DNA from: Planctomycetota bacterium
Lineage (GTDB): Bacteria; Planctomycetota; UBA1135; UBA2386
DNA: 64,000 bases
NCBI GenBank assembly: GCA_020848735.1
Contig: JADLHO010000080.1
Location: 1-64,000, forward strand
Direction: 5' to 3'
Positions 9,121-17,840 of the stretch are shown piece by piece (the first letter of the stretch is position 1; every line of letters begins with the position of its first letter). The notes below the pieces were generated by a model. It was not told where the DNA came from, searched no databases, and worked only from the letters and a program-made list of their open reading frames with translations. The translations under genes were made by a program, and so were the position numbers.

Positions 9121-9381
9121 CGGAGGTCTCCGACTCGGAACTCGCGTCGGAACCGCGGTGGCGGCTCGCGACAGATCAGGCGCGCGCTCCGGGCCGGCTG
9201 GGTGTCGGCCGCAACGGAACACGCGGCGCGGCATCATCGGTCGCGTGGCGAGGCTCGGCAACGTCGTTCTCGCCGCGCCGCGATCGGACCCGAGCTCATG
9301 CCTTGCGCCTGCTTCGGCGGCATCGCATCCTTGCCGGAGCGACGGCGCCCGGCATGGTCCGCTGCGCGGCGCACCAACGAC
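9121..9381. promoter_or_regulatory. Divergent intergenic region purM / dxr
   Basis: This 261-bp gap separates genes transcribed in opposite directions and should carry both promoters. No recognisable operator, riboswitch or small gene was found in it. Confidence 0.4.
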
Positions 9382-10557
9382 ATGAAGCGCCGCATCGCAG
9401 TCCTGGGCAGCACCGGCTCGGTCGGCGTCCAGGCCCTGAGCCTCATCGCGGATCGCCAGGACCGCTTCGAGCTCGTCCTGCTCGGCGCGCGGCGCTCCGC
9501 GGCGGCGCTGCTCGACCAGGCCCGCCGGTTCCGCCCGGGCGCGGTCTGCCTCGCCGAGGGCAACGGTCGCGAAGCGTCGCTCGCCGCGGACTGCGCCTGG
9601 TTCGAGGGCGAGGGCGGCCTCCTCGACGCACTCGAGCAGACCCAGCCCGAACTCGTCCTCAATGCGATCACCGGCGCCGCGGGCCTGCCGGCCTCGGAGT
9701 GGACGCTGCGCACGGGGCGCACGCTGGCGCTGGCCAACAAGGAATCGCTCGTCGTCGCGGGCGCGCACCTCCGGGCCCTCGCCGCGTCGACCGGGGCGCG
9801 CATCCTGCCGGTGGACTCCGAGCACTGTGCGATCGCGCAGTGCCTCCACGGCGAGCGTCTCGAACGCGTGCGCCGGATCTGGCTGACCGCGTCGGGTGGG
9901 CCCTTCCGCGAACGGCCGCTCGCCGACTTCGCGAGCATCACTCCAGCCGAGGCCCTCCGACACCCGACCTGGGACATGGGTCCGCGGATCACCATCGGCT
10001 CGGCGACGATGATGAACAAGGCCTTCGAGGTGCTCGAGGCGCACTGGCTCTTCGGACTCGAGCCCGAGCGCATCGCCGTCGTCGTCCACCCGCAGAGCAT
10101 CGTGCACTCGATGGTCGAATTCGTCGATGGCTCGCTCGTCGCGCAGCTCGGCGTCCCCGACATGCGCGTACCGATCCTCTACTGCCTGGGCTGGCCGGAC
10201 CGCCTCCCCTTCGAGGGCTTCTCGCCCTTCGATCCGCTGCGGTTCGCGCGGCTCGGCTTCGAGCCCATCGACGAACGGCGCTTCCCGGCGATCCCGCTCG
10301 CCTACGAGGTGCTCGCGCGCGGCGGCGACTCCGGCGCCACGCTCAACGCCGCCGACGAGGTCGCGACCGCGGCGTTCCTCGCCGGACGGATCGCGTTCCC
10401 CGCGATCACCGAGCTGGTGACGCAGGTGCTACGCGCGACCGAACCGGGTCCCGTCCGCAGCCTCGACGACGCACACCGCGCCGATCGCGCGGCGCGCGCG
10501 GCCGCCGAACTCCGCCTCGCCGGTGCCGCGCGCGCCGGAGCGCAGCGCGTGCCATGA
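9382..10557 (+). CDS. dxr: 1-deoxy-D-xylulose 5-phosphate reductoisomerase
   Basis: 391 aa, typical length. It converts DXP to 2-C-methyl-D-erythritol 4-phosphate with NADPH, the first committed step of the MEP isoprenoid pathway. Evidence: the dinucleotide-binding motif IAVLGSTGSVGVQAL at the start, LALANKESLVVAG, the metal and substrate loop LPVDSEHCAIAQCL, TASGGPFR, the HPTWDMGPRITIGSATMMNKAFEV region, and HPQSIVHSMVEFVDGS. The ATG at 9382 puts the Rossmann motif at residue 9. The stop overlaps the rseP start (ATGA); dxr-rseP linkage is common in bacteria. Confidence 0.96.
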   Translation: MKRRIAVLGSTGSVGVQALSLIADRQDRFELVLLGARRSAAALLDQARRFRPGAVCLAEGNGREASLAADCAWFEGEGGLLDALEQTQPELVLNAITGAAGLPASEWTLRTGRTLALANKESLVVAGAHLRALAASTGARILPVDSEHCAIAQCLHGERLERVRRIWLTASGGPFRERPLADFASITPAEALRHPTWDMGPRITIGSATMMNKAFEVLEAHWLFGLEPERIAVVVHPQSIVHSMVEFVDGSLVAQLGVPDMRVPILYCLGWPDRLPFEGFSPFDPLRFARLGFEPIDERRFPAIPLAYEVLARGGDSGATLNAADEVATAAFLAGRIAFPAITELVTQVLRATEPGPVRSLDDAHRADRAARAAAELRLAGAARAGAQRVP

Positions 10558-12368
10558 CCTTCCTGATCTCCGCCCTCGGCGCCGCGCTCGGCATCGGACT
10601 GCTCATCTTCGTCCACGAGCTCGGCCACTACCTCGCGGCGCGCTTCGCCGGCATCCGGGTCGAGGTGTTCTCGCTGGGCTTCGGACCGCGCCTCCTGGGC
10701 TTCCAGCTCGGCGACACGGACTACCGCCTCTCGGCCGTCCCCCTCGGTGGCTACGTGCGCGTCGCCGGCGAGGATCCGGTCGAACGACGTGGCCTCGCAC
10801 CCGACGAGCTCTACGCGAAGGGTCACTTCGCCCGCGCGGCCTTCTTCGCCGGCGGCGTCGTGATGAACGTGCTGTTCGCGCTCGTCGCGTTCCCGCTCGT
10901 CTTCGGCCTCGGCGTCTCCTTCCCGGCACCCGTGATCGGTGGCGTGGAGGCCGGGGGACCCGCGTGGCGCGCCGGCCTCCTGCCCGACGACCGGGTCGTC
11001 GAGGTCGCCGGCAAGGCGATGTACAGCTACGAGAACCTCATCGTCGAGATCGCGCTCGCCGGTGGGCGCGGGCCGATCGAGCTGACCATCGAGCGCGAGG
11101 GCCAGCGACGCAGCGTGTCGGTGGAGCCCGTCTACGAGAAGGAGAGCGGCATCTACGAGATCGGGATCTCCGCGCCGTACCGGCTCGATGCGCCGCGCAT
11201 CGAGGACGTCGCCGGCAGCGGGCCCGCCGCCGCCGCGGGGCTGCGCTCCGGGGATCGCCTGCTGGCGATCGATGGCCGCCTCGTCAGCGGAACGAGCCGC
11301 GCCGAGCTGCTCGAGGGCATCCGCCCGAACGACACGCTCGAGCTCGAACTGCTCCGCGGCGACGAACGCCTCACGGCGAAGCTCACCGCCGGTCGCGCGG
11401 CCGCGCGCCCTCCGCAGCTCGGCATCCTCGCCATCCGGCCGCGCGTCGCCGCACTGCGGGAGGCCGCGGCGATCGCGCAGCTCGGCCTGCGCGTCGGTGA
11501 CCGTGTGCTCGCCATCGATGGCGTGCCCTATTCCCAGCAGGTGCTCGTGCCGGCATCGCGCGGTCCCGGCCCGATCCGCGTGCTCGTGCACCGCGACGGT
11601 CGCGTGCTCGAACTCGCGACGGTCCTCGACGCCGCCGGGGTGACCGCCCTGAACCGCGACGTCGCGATGGATGCACCGACGGGCGACATCGTGGTCGCTC
11701 CGCGGCCCGGCTCCCCCGCCGAGGCCGCGGGCGTGCTGGCCGGTGACATCGTGCGGCGCGTCGACGAACGCCCCGTCCACGACTGGAACGAACTCCTCGG
11801 CGCCGGTCGCGCCGCCGGCGAGCGCAGGCTCACGCTCGTCGTCGACCGGCTCGCCGCCGACGGCGCGCTGTCGCGTCACGACATCGCGCTCAGCGCGGCG
11901 CCCGTCGTCGACGCCGACCTCGGGTTCGCCGCGACCTTCGATCCGCGCACCGAGCGGATCCGCGCCACCGACTTCGGCGACGCGATGCGGCTCGGCTTCG
12001 TCGCGTCGTCGGACATGGTCAAGCAGATCTACGTCACGCTGAAGCGGCTCGTGACGGGCGACGTCTCCGCGCGCAACCTGAGCGGCATCGTCGGGATCTC
12101 GGTGGTCTCGTACCGCAGTGCGCAGCGCGGCTGGATCGAGCTGCTCTGGTTGCTCGCCGCGCTGAGCCTGAACCTCGCGATCGTCAACCTGCTGCCGATC
12201 CCGCTCCTCGACGGCGGCCACCTGCTCTTCCTCGCGATCGAACGCGTGCGCGGGGCACCCGTGAGCGCGCGCGTGATGAACTACAGCCAGGTGGTGGGAC
12301 TCGTCTTCGTGCTGGCGCTCGTCGTGTTCGTGACGTTCAACGACATCCGCCGCATCTTCTTTTCCTGA
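10554..12368 (+). CDS. rseP: RseP-type site-2 intramembrane zinc metalloprotease
   Basis: 604 aa, about 150 longer than the usual 450. The first helix carries the zinc motif HELGH (21-25) and the C-terminal membrane region carries NLLPIPLLDGGH (Asp of LDGG at 553), giving the third zinc ligand. Between them lie periplasmic PDZ units; I can trace about four PDZ-like segments, each with a G-x-x-x-GD-x-V/L-I core (VAGKAMYSYENL, LAIDGRLVSG, LAIDGVPYSQ, VDERPVHDWNEL), against two in E. coli. The family cleaves anti-sigma factors and remnant signal peptides inside the membrane. The extra PDZ units explain the length. An ECF sigma and anti-sigma-like pair lies 9 kb away, but no direct link is shown. 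Confidence 0.93.
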   Translation: MTFLISALGAALGIGLLIFVHELGHYLAARFAGIRVEVFSLGFGPRLLGFQLGDTDYRLSAVPLGGYVRVAGEDPVERRGLAPDELYAKGHFARAAFFAGGVVMNVLFALVAFPLVFGLGVSFPAPVIGGVEAGGPAWRAGLLPDDRVVEVAGKAMYSYENLIVEIALAGGRGPIELTIEREGQRRSVSVEPVYEKESGIYEIGISAPYRLDAPRIEDVAGSGPAAAAGLRSGDRLLAIDGRLVSGTSRAELLEGIRPNDTLELELLRGDERLTAKLTAGRAAARPPQLGILAIRPRVAALREAAAIAQLGLRVGDRVLAIDGVPYSQQVLVPASRGPGPIRVLVHRDGRVLELATVLDAAGVTALNRDVAMDAPTGDIVVAPRPGSPAEAAGVLAGDIVRRVDERPVHDWNELLGAGRAAGERRLTLVVDRLAADGALSRHDIALSAAPVVDADLGFAATFDPRTERIRATDFGDAMRLGFVASSDMVKQIYVTLKRLVTGDVSARNLSGIVGISVVSYRSAQRGWIELLWLLAALSLNLAIVNLLPIPLLDGGHLLFLAIERVRGAPVSARVMNYSQVVGLVFVLALVVFVTFNDIRRIFFS

Positions 12369-12408
12369 TCCCGCATCGCGTGGCGCCCGGCGCCGCGCCG
12401 CGAACCGC

Positions 12409-13281
12409 GTGTCGAGCGCCCTGCTTCCCTGGCTCCGCCTCCTGCGCGTGGGCACCCTGTTCTCGCCCGCGGCCGACGTCGTCGCGGGTCTCGCGATCGC
12501 CGGCCTGCCCTGGTCGTCGGACGCCCTGCGCGCCTGCCTCGCGAGCGTCGCGCTCTACGCCGCCGGCATGGTGCTCAACGACCACGCCGACCGCCGCGTC
12601 GACGCGGTGCAGCGTCCCGAGCGCCCCATCCCGTCGGGCCGCATCCGGGCCGCGCACGCGCTCGGGCTCGGCGTCGCGCTGCTGGCGACCGCCCTGCTGC
12701 TCTCCCCGCTCTGGCCCTTGCACGCGGCCATGGGACTGCTCGTCCTCGCCTACGACTACGCGAACAAGCGCTCCGCCGCGTTCGGCGTCCTCGCCCTCGG
12801 ACTGCTGCGCGGCACGAACCTGCTCTCGGGAGTGGTCGCGGTGAGCGGCAGCCTGCCCGACGACATGGCCCTGCGCACGGCCGCGCTCGCGTATGCGGCC
12901 TACATCGCCGCGGTGACCGTGCTGGGCATCTTCGAAGACGAGCCGCGCGTCGCCGCGCGCGCGGTGCGTGCCGTGCAGACCCTGCCGCCGGGAGCGGCGC
13001 TCTTCGCGATCCTCTCGATCGAGGGTCGGGCGCTGGGGAATCCCGGCCTGGCCACGCTGATCGCCGCGCTGCTCGCGCTCGCGTTCCTCCTCCGCCTGCG
13101 GGACCGGACGCGCGTCTGGGATCGGGGCGCGATCCGCGCCTCGATGACCTGGCTCCTGCTGGGCACGATGCTCTACACGGCGCTGCTCTGCCTCGCCGTG
13201 GGACGACCGGTGGAAGCGCTGGCGATCGCCGTCGCGGCCTTCCTCGCGCGCGCGATCAGCCGCCGGATCGCGCTGACCTGA
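12409..13281 (+). CDS. UbiA-family prenyltransferase
   Basis: 290 aa from a GTG start, with about eight to nine hydrophobic helices. The first aspartate-rich motif is NDHADRRVD at 57-65, the N-D-x-x-D-x-x-x-D signature that binds the Mg-pyrophosphate of the prenyl donor, followed by RPERPIPSG, typical of the family. The second motif is weaker: YDYANKR at about 117. Such enzymes attach prenyl chains to aromatic or other acceptors (quinones, haem, chlorophyll, or the EboC-type group). The acceptor is not predictable. It lies 40 bp after rseP and near dxr, a neighbouring isoprenoid gene, so co-expression is plausible. Confidence 0.85.
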   Translation: MSSALLPWLRLLRVGTLFSPAADVVAGLAIAGLPWSSDALRACLASVALYAAGMVLNDHADRRVDAVQRPERPIPSGRIRAAHALGLGVALLATALLLSPLWPLHAAMGLLVLAYDYANKRSAAFGVLALGLLRGTNLLSGVVAVSGSLPDDMALRTAALAYAAYIAAVTVLGIFEDEPRVAARAVRAVQTLPPGAALFAILSIEGRALGNPGLATLIAALLALAFLLRLRDRTRVWDRGAIRASMTWLLLGTMLYTALLCLAVGRPVEALAIAVAAFLARAISRRIALT

Positions 13282-13327
13282 GGGACGGCGCCGGAGCGAA
13301 GACCCGCGACGCCCGCGCGCCGCGCGC

Positions 13328-13351
13328 GCGAGCCCGCGAGCCCGCGAGCCC
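13328..13351. repeat. Three tandem 8-bp repeats in convergent gap
   Basis: GCGAGCCC is repeated three times without spacing in the 74-bp gap between two convergent genes, preceded by a CG-dinucleotide run. It is probably a slippage product and has no visible T tract for termination. Confidence 0.7.
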
Positions 13352-13355
13352 TTGA

Positions 13356-14183
13356 TCAGACCCCGGTCGTGTGCAGCTCGTGCCACGCCGCGCGCGCTTC
13401 GTCCTTCGTCATGAGCGCCGCGCGCACGAGCAGCTTCAGCGCTTCCTTCGCGCGTTCGTGATCGGTGCCGAGGCGCCGGAACCACGCGTCGAGGGCCGAG
13501 CCCGTCCGCGCCGTCGTCGGGAACGGCGCGTCTTCCACCGGCTGGGCCGGCATCGGCACCGCCTCCAGCGTTGCTCCCGGCGTGGCGGGTCCCGACTGCG
13601 GCGACGGCGTCGGCACGGCCTCGGCGAGCGGGGCGGCCGGAGCCGGTTCGCGAACCGCGGGCGGGGGAACCGCGGCCTCGACCTGGGCATCCGCGGGCGC
13701 AAGCTCCCGCTCGAGGGCCACGTCGAACGGATCGCGGCCGATGTGCTGGTCCGCGGTGCTCACGTTGCCCGCGTAGCGGAAGCCGTCGAGCGCCGGCCCG
13801 ACGAGGTTCTGCATGTGCGGCTCGAACTCCTGCCGCGCCACGCCGCGCTTCTCCGCGGACTGCACGACGGCCATCAGCTCCTGCGCGCGGCGGATCGTCT
13901 CCCGCAGGAACTCCGACATGTCCCGTGAGATCGTCGCGTCGAGTTGCTCTTCGGCGTTCTCCGTCACGGCGGCGACGATCCCCGCCGCCTGCTTGGTCGC
14001 CGCGGCGAAGAACTCGTGCACCTCGCGTGTGAGCTGTTGCTCGCGGACCTCCTTCTGCTCCGCGGCCTCGAGCTGCCGCAGGACGAGGGCGTTGTCGCCG
14101 AGATCGCGATGCGGAGCACCCTCCAACCGGCGCTTGTTGCGCTGGCGCCGATAGCTGTCGAAATGCTGGAAGTTGTCGTTCAT
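13356..14183 (-). CDS. Hypothetical protein with coiled coil and Pro/Ala linker
   Basis: 275 aa from ATG 14183. I do not recognise a family. Residues about 1-110 are charged and helical (coiled-coil-like, e.g. LRQLEAAEQKEVREQQLTREV), followed by a stretch with VQSAEKRGVARQEFE. Residues 165-225 form a Pro/Ala-rich low-complexity linker, and the last 45 residues form another helical segment (WFRRLGTDHERAKEALKLLVRA). There is no signal peptide or membrane segment, so it is probably cytoplasmic. It follows the nucleotidyltransferase gene by 43 bp on the same strand and may share its transcript. The regular protein-like composition and clean start support a real gene. Confidence 0.6.
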   Translation of the reverse strand: MNDNFQHFDSYRRQRNKRRLEGAPHRDLGDNALVLRQLEAAEQKEVREQQLTREVHEFFAAATKQAAGIVAAVTENAEEQLDATISRDMSEFLRETIRRAQELMAVVQSAEKRGVARQEFEPHMQNLVGPALDGFRYAGNVSTADQHIGRDPFDVALERELAPADAQVEAAVPPPAVREPAPAAPLAEAVPTPSPQSGPATPGATLEAVPMPAQPVEDAPFPTTARTGSALDAWFRRLGTDHERAKEALKLLVRAALMTKDEARAAWHELHTTGV

Positions 14184-14226
14184 CGGGCCTCCGGAGCGAG
14201 GGTCCGACGACTCCCCGCCTCCGCGC

Positions 14227-15345
14227 CTATCGGGCCGCGTCGGGTCCGCGCTTGACCCGCTCCGCGGCGAGTTCCGCGACGATCACGCATGCGGCGTCCC
14301 GATCGACGACACCGCGCTCCGCGATCCGGCGCTGCGCCTCGCGGACGAGCGCGCCGAGCTCCGGACCCGGCGCGACGCCGAAGGCGAGGAAATCGCGTCC
14401 CGAAACGAGCTCCGCGCGCAGCGGGCCCCTCACGTAACGCGCGGCCACCGCGCGGCGCAGGGCGCGCGGCGCCTCGAGCCCCGCGAGCACCTCGAGTGCG
14501 AGCGCGGCCTCGCCGCCGCAGAGCGTGCGCCAGCGTGCGACGTGGTCGCCGCCCAGCGACGCGTTCGCGGCGTCGAGCGCACGGCGCACGGTGTCGAAGT
14601 GCGGGCCCAGCCAGGGCATCGCGAAGGCGAGCACCGCGGTGTCGAGGAGGCGTGCGGCACCCGCCACGGCGAAGCGGCCATCGACGAGATCGTCGAGCTC
14701 CGCGAAGCGGCGCTGCGGCACGAGCTGGGCCACGCTCGGCGCACAGCGGGCGAGGGCCGCCGCCGTCGCCGGCATCGGCCGCAGGGCCGTGCGCGCCTCG
14801 AGGCGGATGGCGCGCAGGATGCGCAGCGGGTCCTCGTCGAGCCGCAGCACGGGCTCGCCGATCGCACGGAAGCGGCCGGCCGCGAGATCGTCGAGACCAC
14901 CGACCGGGTCGAGGATCGTCCCATCGAGTGGGTCCGCGTAGAGCGCGTTGACGGTGAAGTCGCGCCGCGGGGCATCGAGCTCCGCGTCGTCGACGAAGGC
15001 CACCGCATGCGGGCGACGATCGACGCCGTACTCCGACTCGACGCGGAACGTGGTGTGCACGACGTCGCGCTCGACGCCATCGCAGGCGACACGCCAGGAG
15101 CAGGTGCCGAGTTCGAGGTCGACGGCGACGGGCACCGCACGCCCCGGCCCGCGCAGCCCCTCGAGCAGGGCGACGAGCTCGACCGGCCGGCAGGCGCTCG
15201 CGAGGTCGAGGTCCCGCAACGGCAGACCGAGGCAGGCATCGCGCACGGTGCCGCCGACGAGCCAGACCCGGGCGCCGCGTGCGCGTACGCGTTCGCAGAA
15301 CGTCAGCAGCTCGACGGGGAGTTCGTGCGGGACGGGGTCGAACAC
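14227..15345 (-). CDS. CCA tRNA nucleotidyltransferase / poly(A) polymerase family protein
   Basis: 372 aa from a GTG at 15345, the best start before the divergent gene. The class II nucleotidyltransferase head is clear: LVGGTVRDACLG (30-40), catalytic acids in LRDLDLAS (D45 and D47), RRDFTVNALYADP, and EDPLRILRAIRLEAR around 168. No HD phosphohydrolase domain is evident. CCA-adding and poly(A)-adding enzymes share this head, and the sequence alone does not separate them; a CCA-adding or A-adding role in tRNA 3'-end maturation is the most likely. The coiled-coil gene lies directly downstream. Confidence 0.85.
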   Translation of the reverse strand: MFDPVPHELPVELLTFCERVRARGARVWLVGGTVRDACLGLPLRDLDLASACRPVELVALLEGLRGPGRAVPVAVDLELGTCSWRVACDGVERDVVHTTFRVESEYGVDRRPHAVAFVDDAELDAPRRDFTVNALYADPLDGTILDPVGGLDDLAAGRFRAIGEPVLRLDEDPLRILRAIRLEARTALRPMPATAAALARCAPSVAQLVPQRRFAELDDLVDGRFAVAGAARLLDTAVLAFAMPWLGPHFDTVRRALDAANASLGGDHVARWRTLCGGEAALALEVLAGLEAPRALRRAVAARYVRGPLRAELVSGRDFLAFGVAPGPELGALVREAQRRIAERGVVDRDAACVIVAELAAERVKRGPDAAR

Positions 15346-15408
15346 GGTCGGGCGGCGATCTTCGGTCGACGCGCGCAGCGAGTCGACTACAGTTCCGCGC
15401 CGTTCCCG

Positions 15409-16029
15409 ATGCGCGCCCTCCTCGACGTCGGCAATCTCTGCGTGCTCCTCGGCATCGCCGCGCTCGGCGTCGCGTGCTGGGTGCCATCCTGGTCCGCGGC
15501 GCGCGTCGCGCGCGTCGAGAACCGCGCCCTCGAGGTCGCCGAGGAACTCCTCGCGCTCGTGCGCAAGGAGCGGAACACCGCAGCCGACGAGCCCCTGCCC
15601 GCCGCGGTCCGCGAGGCCAGCCTCGCCGCGCTGCGCGCCGCATGCCTGGGCCGCGGACAGCCCAACAGCGACCTGCCCGCGTTCGAGACCAACGACCCGA
15701 CGGGACCCGCGACCTTCGGCAATCGCCACTACCTCTTCCGCGTGCAGCTCCGGGCGACGCAAGACGGCGCCGCCGAGCCCGGCGATGGCGCCCGCGTCCT
15801 CGAGGTCTTCGCCTGGCCGCGCAATCTCCTGCCCCCGGGCCGCAGCGTGTTCTGCCTCGCCGAGGACGGCAAGCGCGCCTACACCCGCAACCTCATCGCG
15901 AACTTCGCGGGCCTCGACCACGCGCCGCCGCCGGATGCGGCCCTGCCGCGCTCCGAGTCGGTCGATCCCGCCAACGGCAGCTACCGCGCCGCGAACGACG
16001 AGCGCTGGCTGCCGCTGCTCGGCTCCTGA
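15409..16029 (+). CDS. Membrane-anchored hypothetical protein
   Basis: 206 aa from ATG 15409. The first 25 residues form an uncleaved-looking membrane helix (NLCVLLGIAALGVACWVPSW), followed by a helical stalk and a globular part with FGNRHYLFRVQL, FAWPRNLLPPGRSVFCLAEDG and KRAYTRNLIANFAGL. The arrangement recalls pseudopilin-like or DUF2950-like planctomycete proteins, in which the domain ends with a strand reporting processed data, but I cannot assign it. It is a single gene divergent from the nucleotidyltransferase (63-bp gap) and nearly abuts a convergent gene. Confidence 0.6.
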   Translation: MRALLDVGNLCVLLGIAALGVACWVPSWSAARVARVENRALEVAEELLALVRKERNTAADEPLPAAVREASLAALRAACLGRGQPNSDLPAFETNDPTGPATFGNRHYLFRVQLRATQDGAAEPGDGARVLEVFAWPRNLLPPGRSVFCLAEDGKRAYTRNLIANFAGLDHAPPPDAALPRSESVDPANGSYRAANDERWLPLLGS

Positions 16030-16036
16030 GCGCCGC

Positions 16037-17788
16037 TCAGAAGAACTCGAACAGGAAGTCCTGCAGGACCTCGCGCATGCCTGGCGCCTCCGTGCGGAGC
16101 ATGGCGCGCAGCCGGACCTGATCGTCGAGCGTGAGGTCGCGGCGCAGCACCTCGAGCGCGAAGAGCCGGATCTGCGGCAACTCGCTCGTGTCCGCGAACA
16201 CCCGCCGGAGCTCGGCGAAGATCGGCGCGGCGACCTCGACCGCGCCGCGGTCGAGTGCGACATTGGCCAGCGCGTTCATGAGCAGGGCACGCCGCACGTA
16301 GTCCGCCTTCGGCAGCGCGCGGAAGAACTCGAGCATCTCCCCTTCCGCGCCCCGGCAGTTCGGGATCAGCGTCGCGATGAGGCCGAGGCGCTTGGCGTCG
16401 CTCGTCCCGACGGCGAGGAACACGTCGCGCAGCGGCGCGAAGGCCTGTGCGGCGGTGGTCAGCGCGATGGCCCGCAGGAACGAGTCCTTCTCCGCGTCGG
16501 GCGCGGAGTTCAGCCGCTCGACGAGCGGCGGGATCACGCCCGGGTCGCGGGCCGCGACCAGATCCTGGATCGCGAGCGACATCCCCGCTCCGGTGCCGGT
16601 TCGCACCGTCTGCACGAGATCGTCGAGCACTCCCCGTCGCTGCCGCAGCACGAGTTGGGCCAGCGCGGCGCGCCGGACCTCGGCGGACGAATCGACCGCG
16701 AGCGAGTCGAGGGTGAGGTCGACGTCCTCGCCGCTCTGCTTGCCGAGCACGGCGACGAGCCCGAGCCGCACCATCGGGTCGGGATCGGTCGAGAGCTGCA
16801 GCAGTTCGTGGAGCAGGTCGTCGAGCCGCGCGAGCGGCAGCACCGCGACGGCCTCGCGCCGCACGGCGGGATCCTTGGAGCGGAGCATCTCGCGCAGCGC
16901 GAGTTCCGCGGCCGTGTCCCCCGTCGCCTGGTGCAGGGCGACGAGACGCGTGCGCACGAGGATCGGCACGTCGTCGCCGAAGGCCTCGAAGACCGCGAGC
17001 GCCTGATCGATCGGGAGCAGCAGCGCGGCGTCCGCAACGGGCGAGTGCACGTTGGCCGCACGGGCATCGGCGAGGATGCGCCGGTAGCCCGCGATGATCT
17101 CCTCCGGCGGCAGGAAGCGCCGCGCGGCATCGGCCCAGGCCTTGATCCCGCGCGTTCCCACGCGGTCGATCATCCCGCCCGCGACGCGCACGGACTCGAG
17201 GGTCCCGCAACCGACGAGCGCCTCCATCGCGGCGTCGCGGAGCGCGTCGCGCGGGGACTCGAGCGCGCGCAGGATCGCGTCGGCGGCCGCCGGCACCTTC
17301 GCGGTCGCGAGACTGCCGAGCAGGTTCTCCGCCCAGTCCGACTCCTCCTTCGTCTGCAACGCGCGGTCGAGCGCCTCCACCATCACCGACGCGTCCTCGC
17401 CCGCCAGGCGACCGCAGAAGTCGCGCGCGAAGCGCCAGGACTCCTTCGTGCCGGCGCCCGCCGCCTTGCGCACCACGGCCTCGAGCGCCTGCCGCCGCGT
17501 GCGGTCGTAGGTCCTGCCTGGCTCGCGCGGCGAGAGGTGTGGCCGCGTCGGCGCACCGGGGAAGTCCGCATGCCAGGGCGTGAGGGTGATCGGCGGGGCG
17601 ACGGGTTTCGGCGCGTCCGATGCCGCTCCTTCCGGCGTCGGCGTCCCGCCCGACCCGGTTCCCGCGCTCAGCCCCGGCGGAGCCTTGGACGGGGTGCCGT
17701 TTCCCGACGGCGGCTCAGCGCCACAGGCCGCGAGGAAGGCAAGGGCGAGGGCAGGCACGAGCCCGCGGCGGACGGCGATCTCTGGCAT
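16037..17788 (-). CDS. HEAT-repeat lipoprotein
   Basis: 583 aa. It starts with a lipoprotein signal ending in the lipobox FLAAC, then a Gly/Pro/Thr-rich tether of about 50 residues. From about 90 to the end it is an alpha-solenoid of HEAT-like repeats; recurring units include DALRDAAMEALVGCG, DPAVRREAVAVLPLARL, DPMVRLGLVAVLGK and SAEVRRAALAQLVL. Such solenoids bind partner proteins. It would be anchored in a membrane with the solenoid outside the cytoplasm. It is the last gene of a run with the TolC-like gene (52-bp gap), suggesting an envelope-associated role. Confidence 0.75.
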   Translation of the reverse strand: MPEIAVRRGLVPALALAFLAACGAEPPSGNGTPSKAPPGLSAGTGSGGTPTPEGAASDAPKPVAPPITLTPWHADFPGAPTRPHLSPREPGRTYDRTRRQALEAVVRKAAGAGTKESWRFARDFCGRLAGEDASVMVEALDRALQTKEESDWAENLLGSLATAKVPAAADAILRALESPRDALRDAAMEALVGCGTLESVRVAGGMIDRVGTRGIKAWADAARRFLPPEEIIAGYRRILADARAANVHSPVADAALLLPIDQALAVFEAFGDDVPILVRTRLVALHQATGDTAAELALREMLRSKDPAVRREAVAVLPLARLDDLLHELLQLSTDPDPMVRLGLVAVLGKQSGEDVDLTLDSLAVDSSAEVRRAALAQLVLRQRRGVLDDLVQTVRTGTGAGMSLAIQDLVAARDPGVIPPLVERLNSAPDAEKDSFLRAIALTTAAQAFAPLRDVFLAVGTSDAKRLGLIATLIPNCRGAEGEMLEFFRALPKADYVRRALLMNALANVALDRGAVEVAAPIFAELRRVFADTSELPQIRLFALEVLRRDLTLDDQVRLRAMLRTEAPGMREVLQDFLFEFF

Positions 17789-17840
17789 CGGGGGATGATA
17801 GTCCGGGGTTTCGACCGGTCACCGGACGCGGGCGATCCCC

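Noticed and set aside
13328-13351. CRISPR-like repeat
   Set aside because: Three 8-bp direct repeats without spacers are far too short and lack unique spacers; they are a simple tandem repeat.
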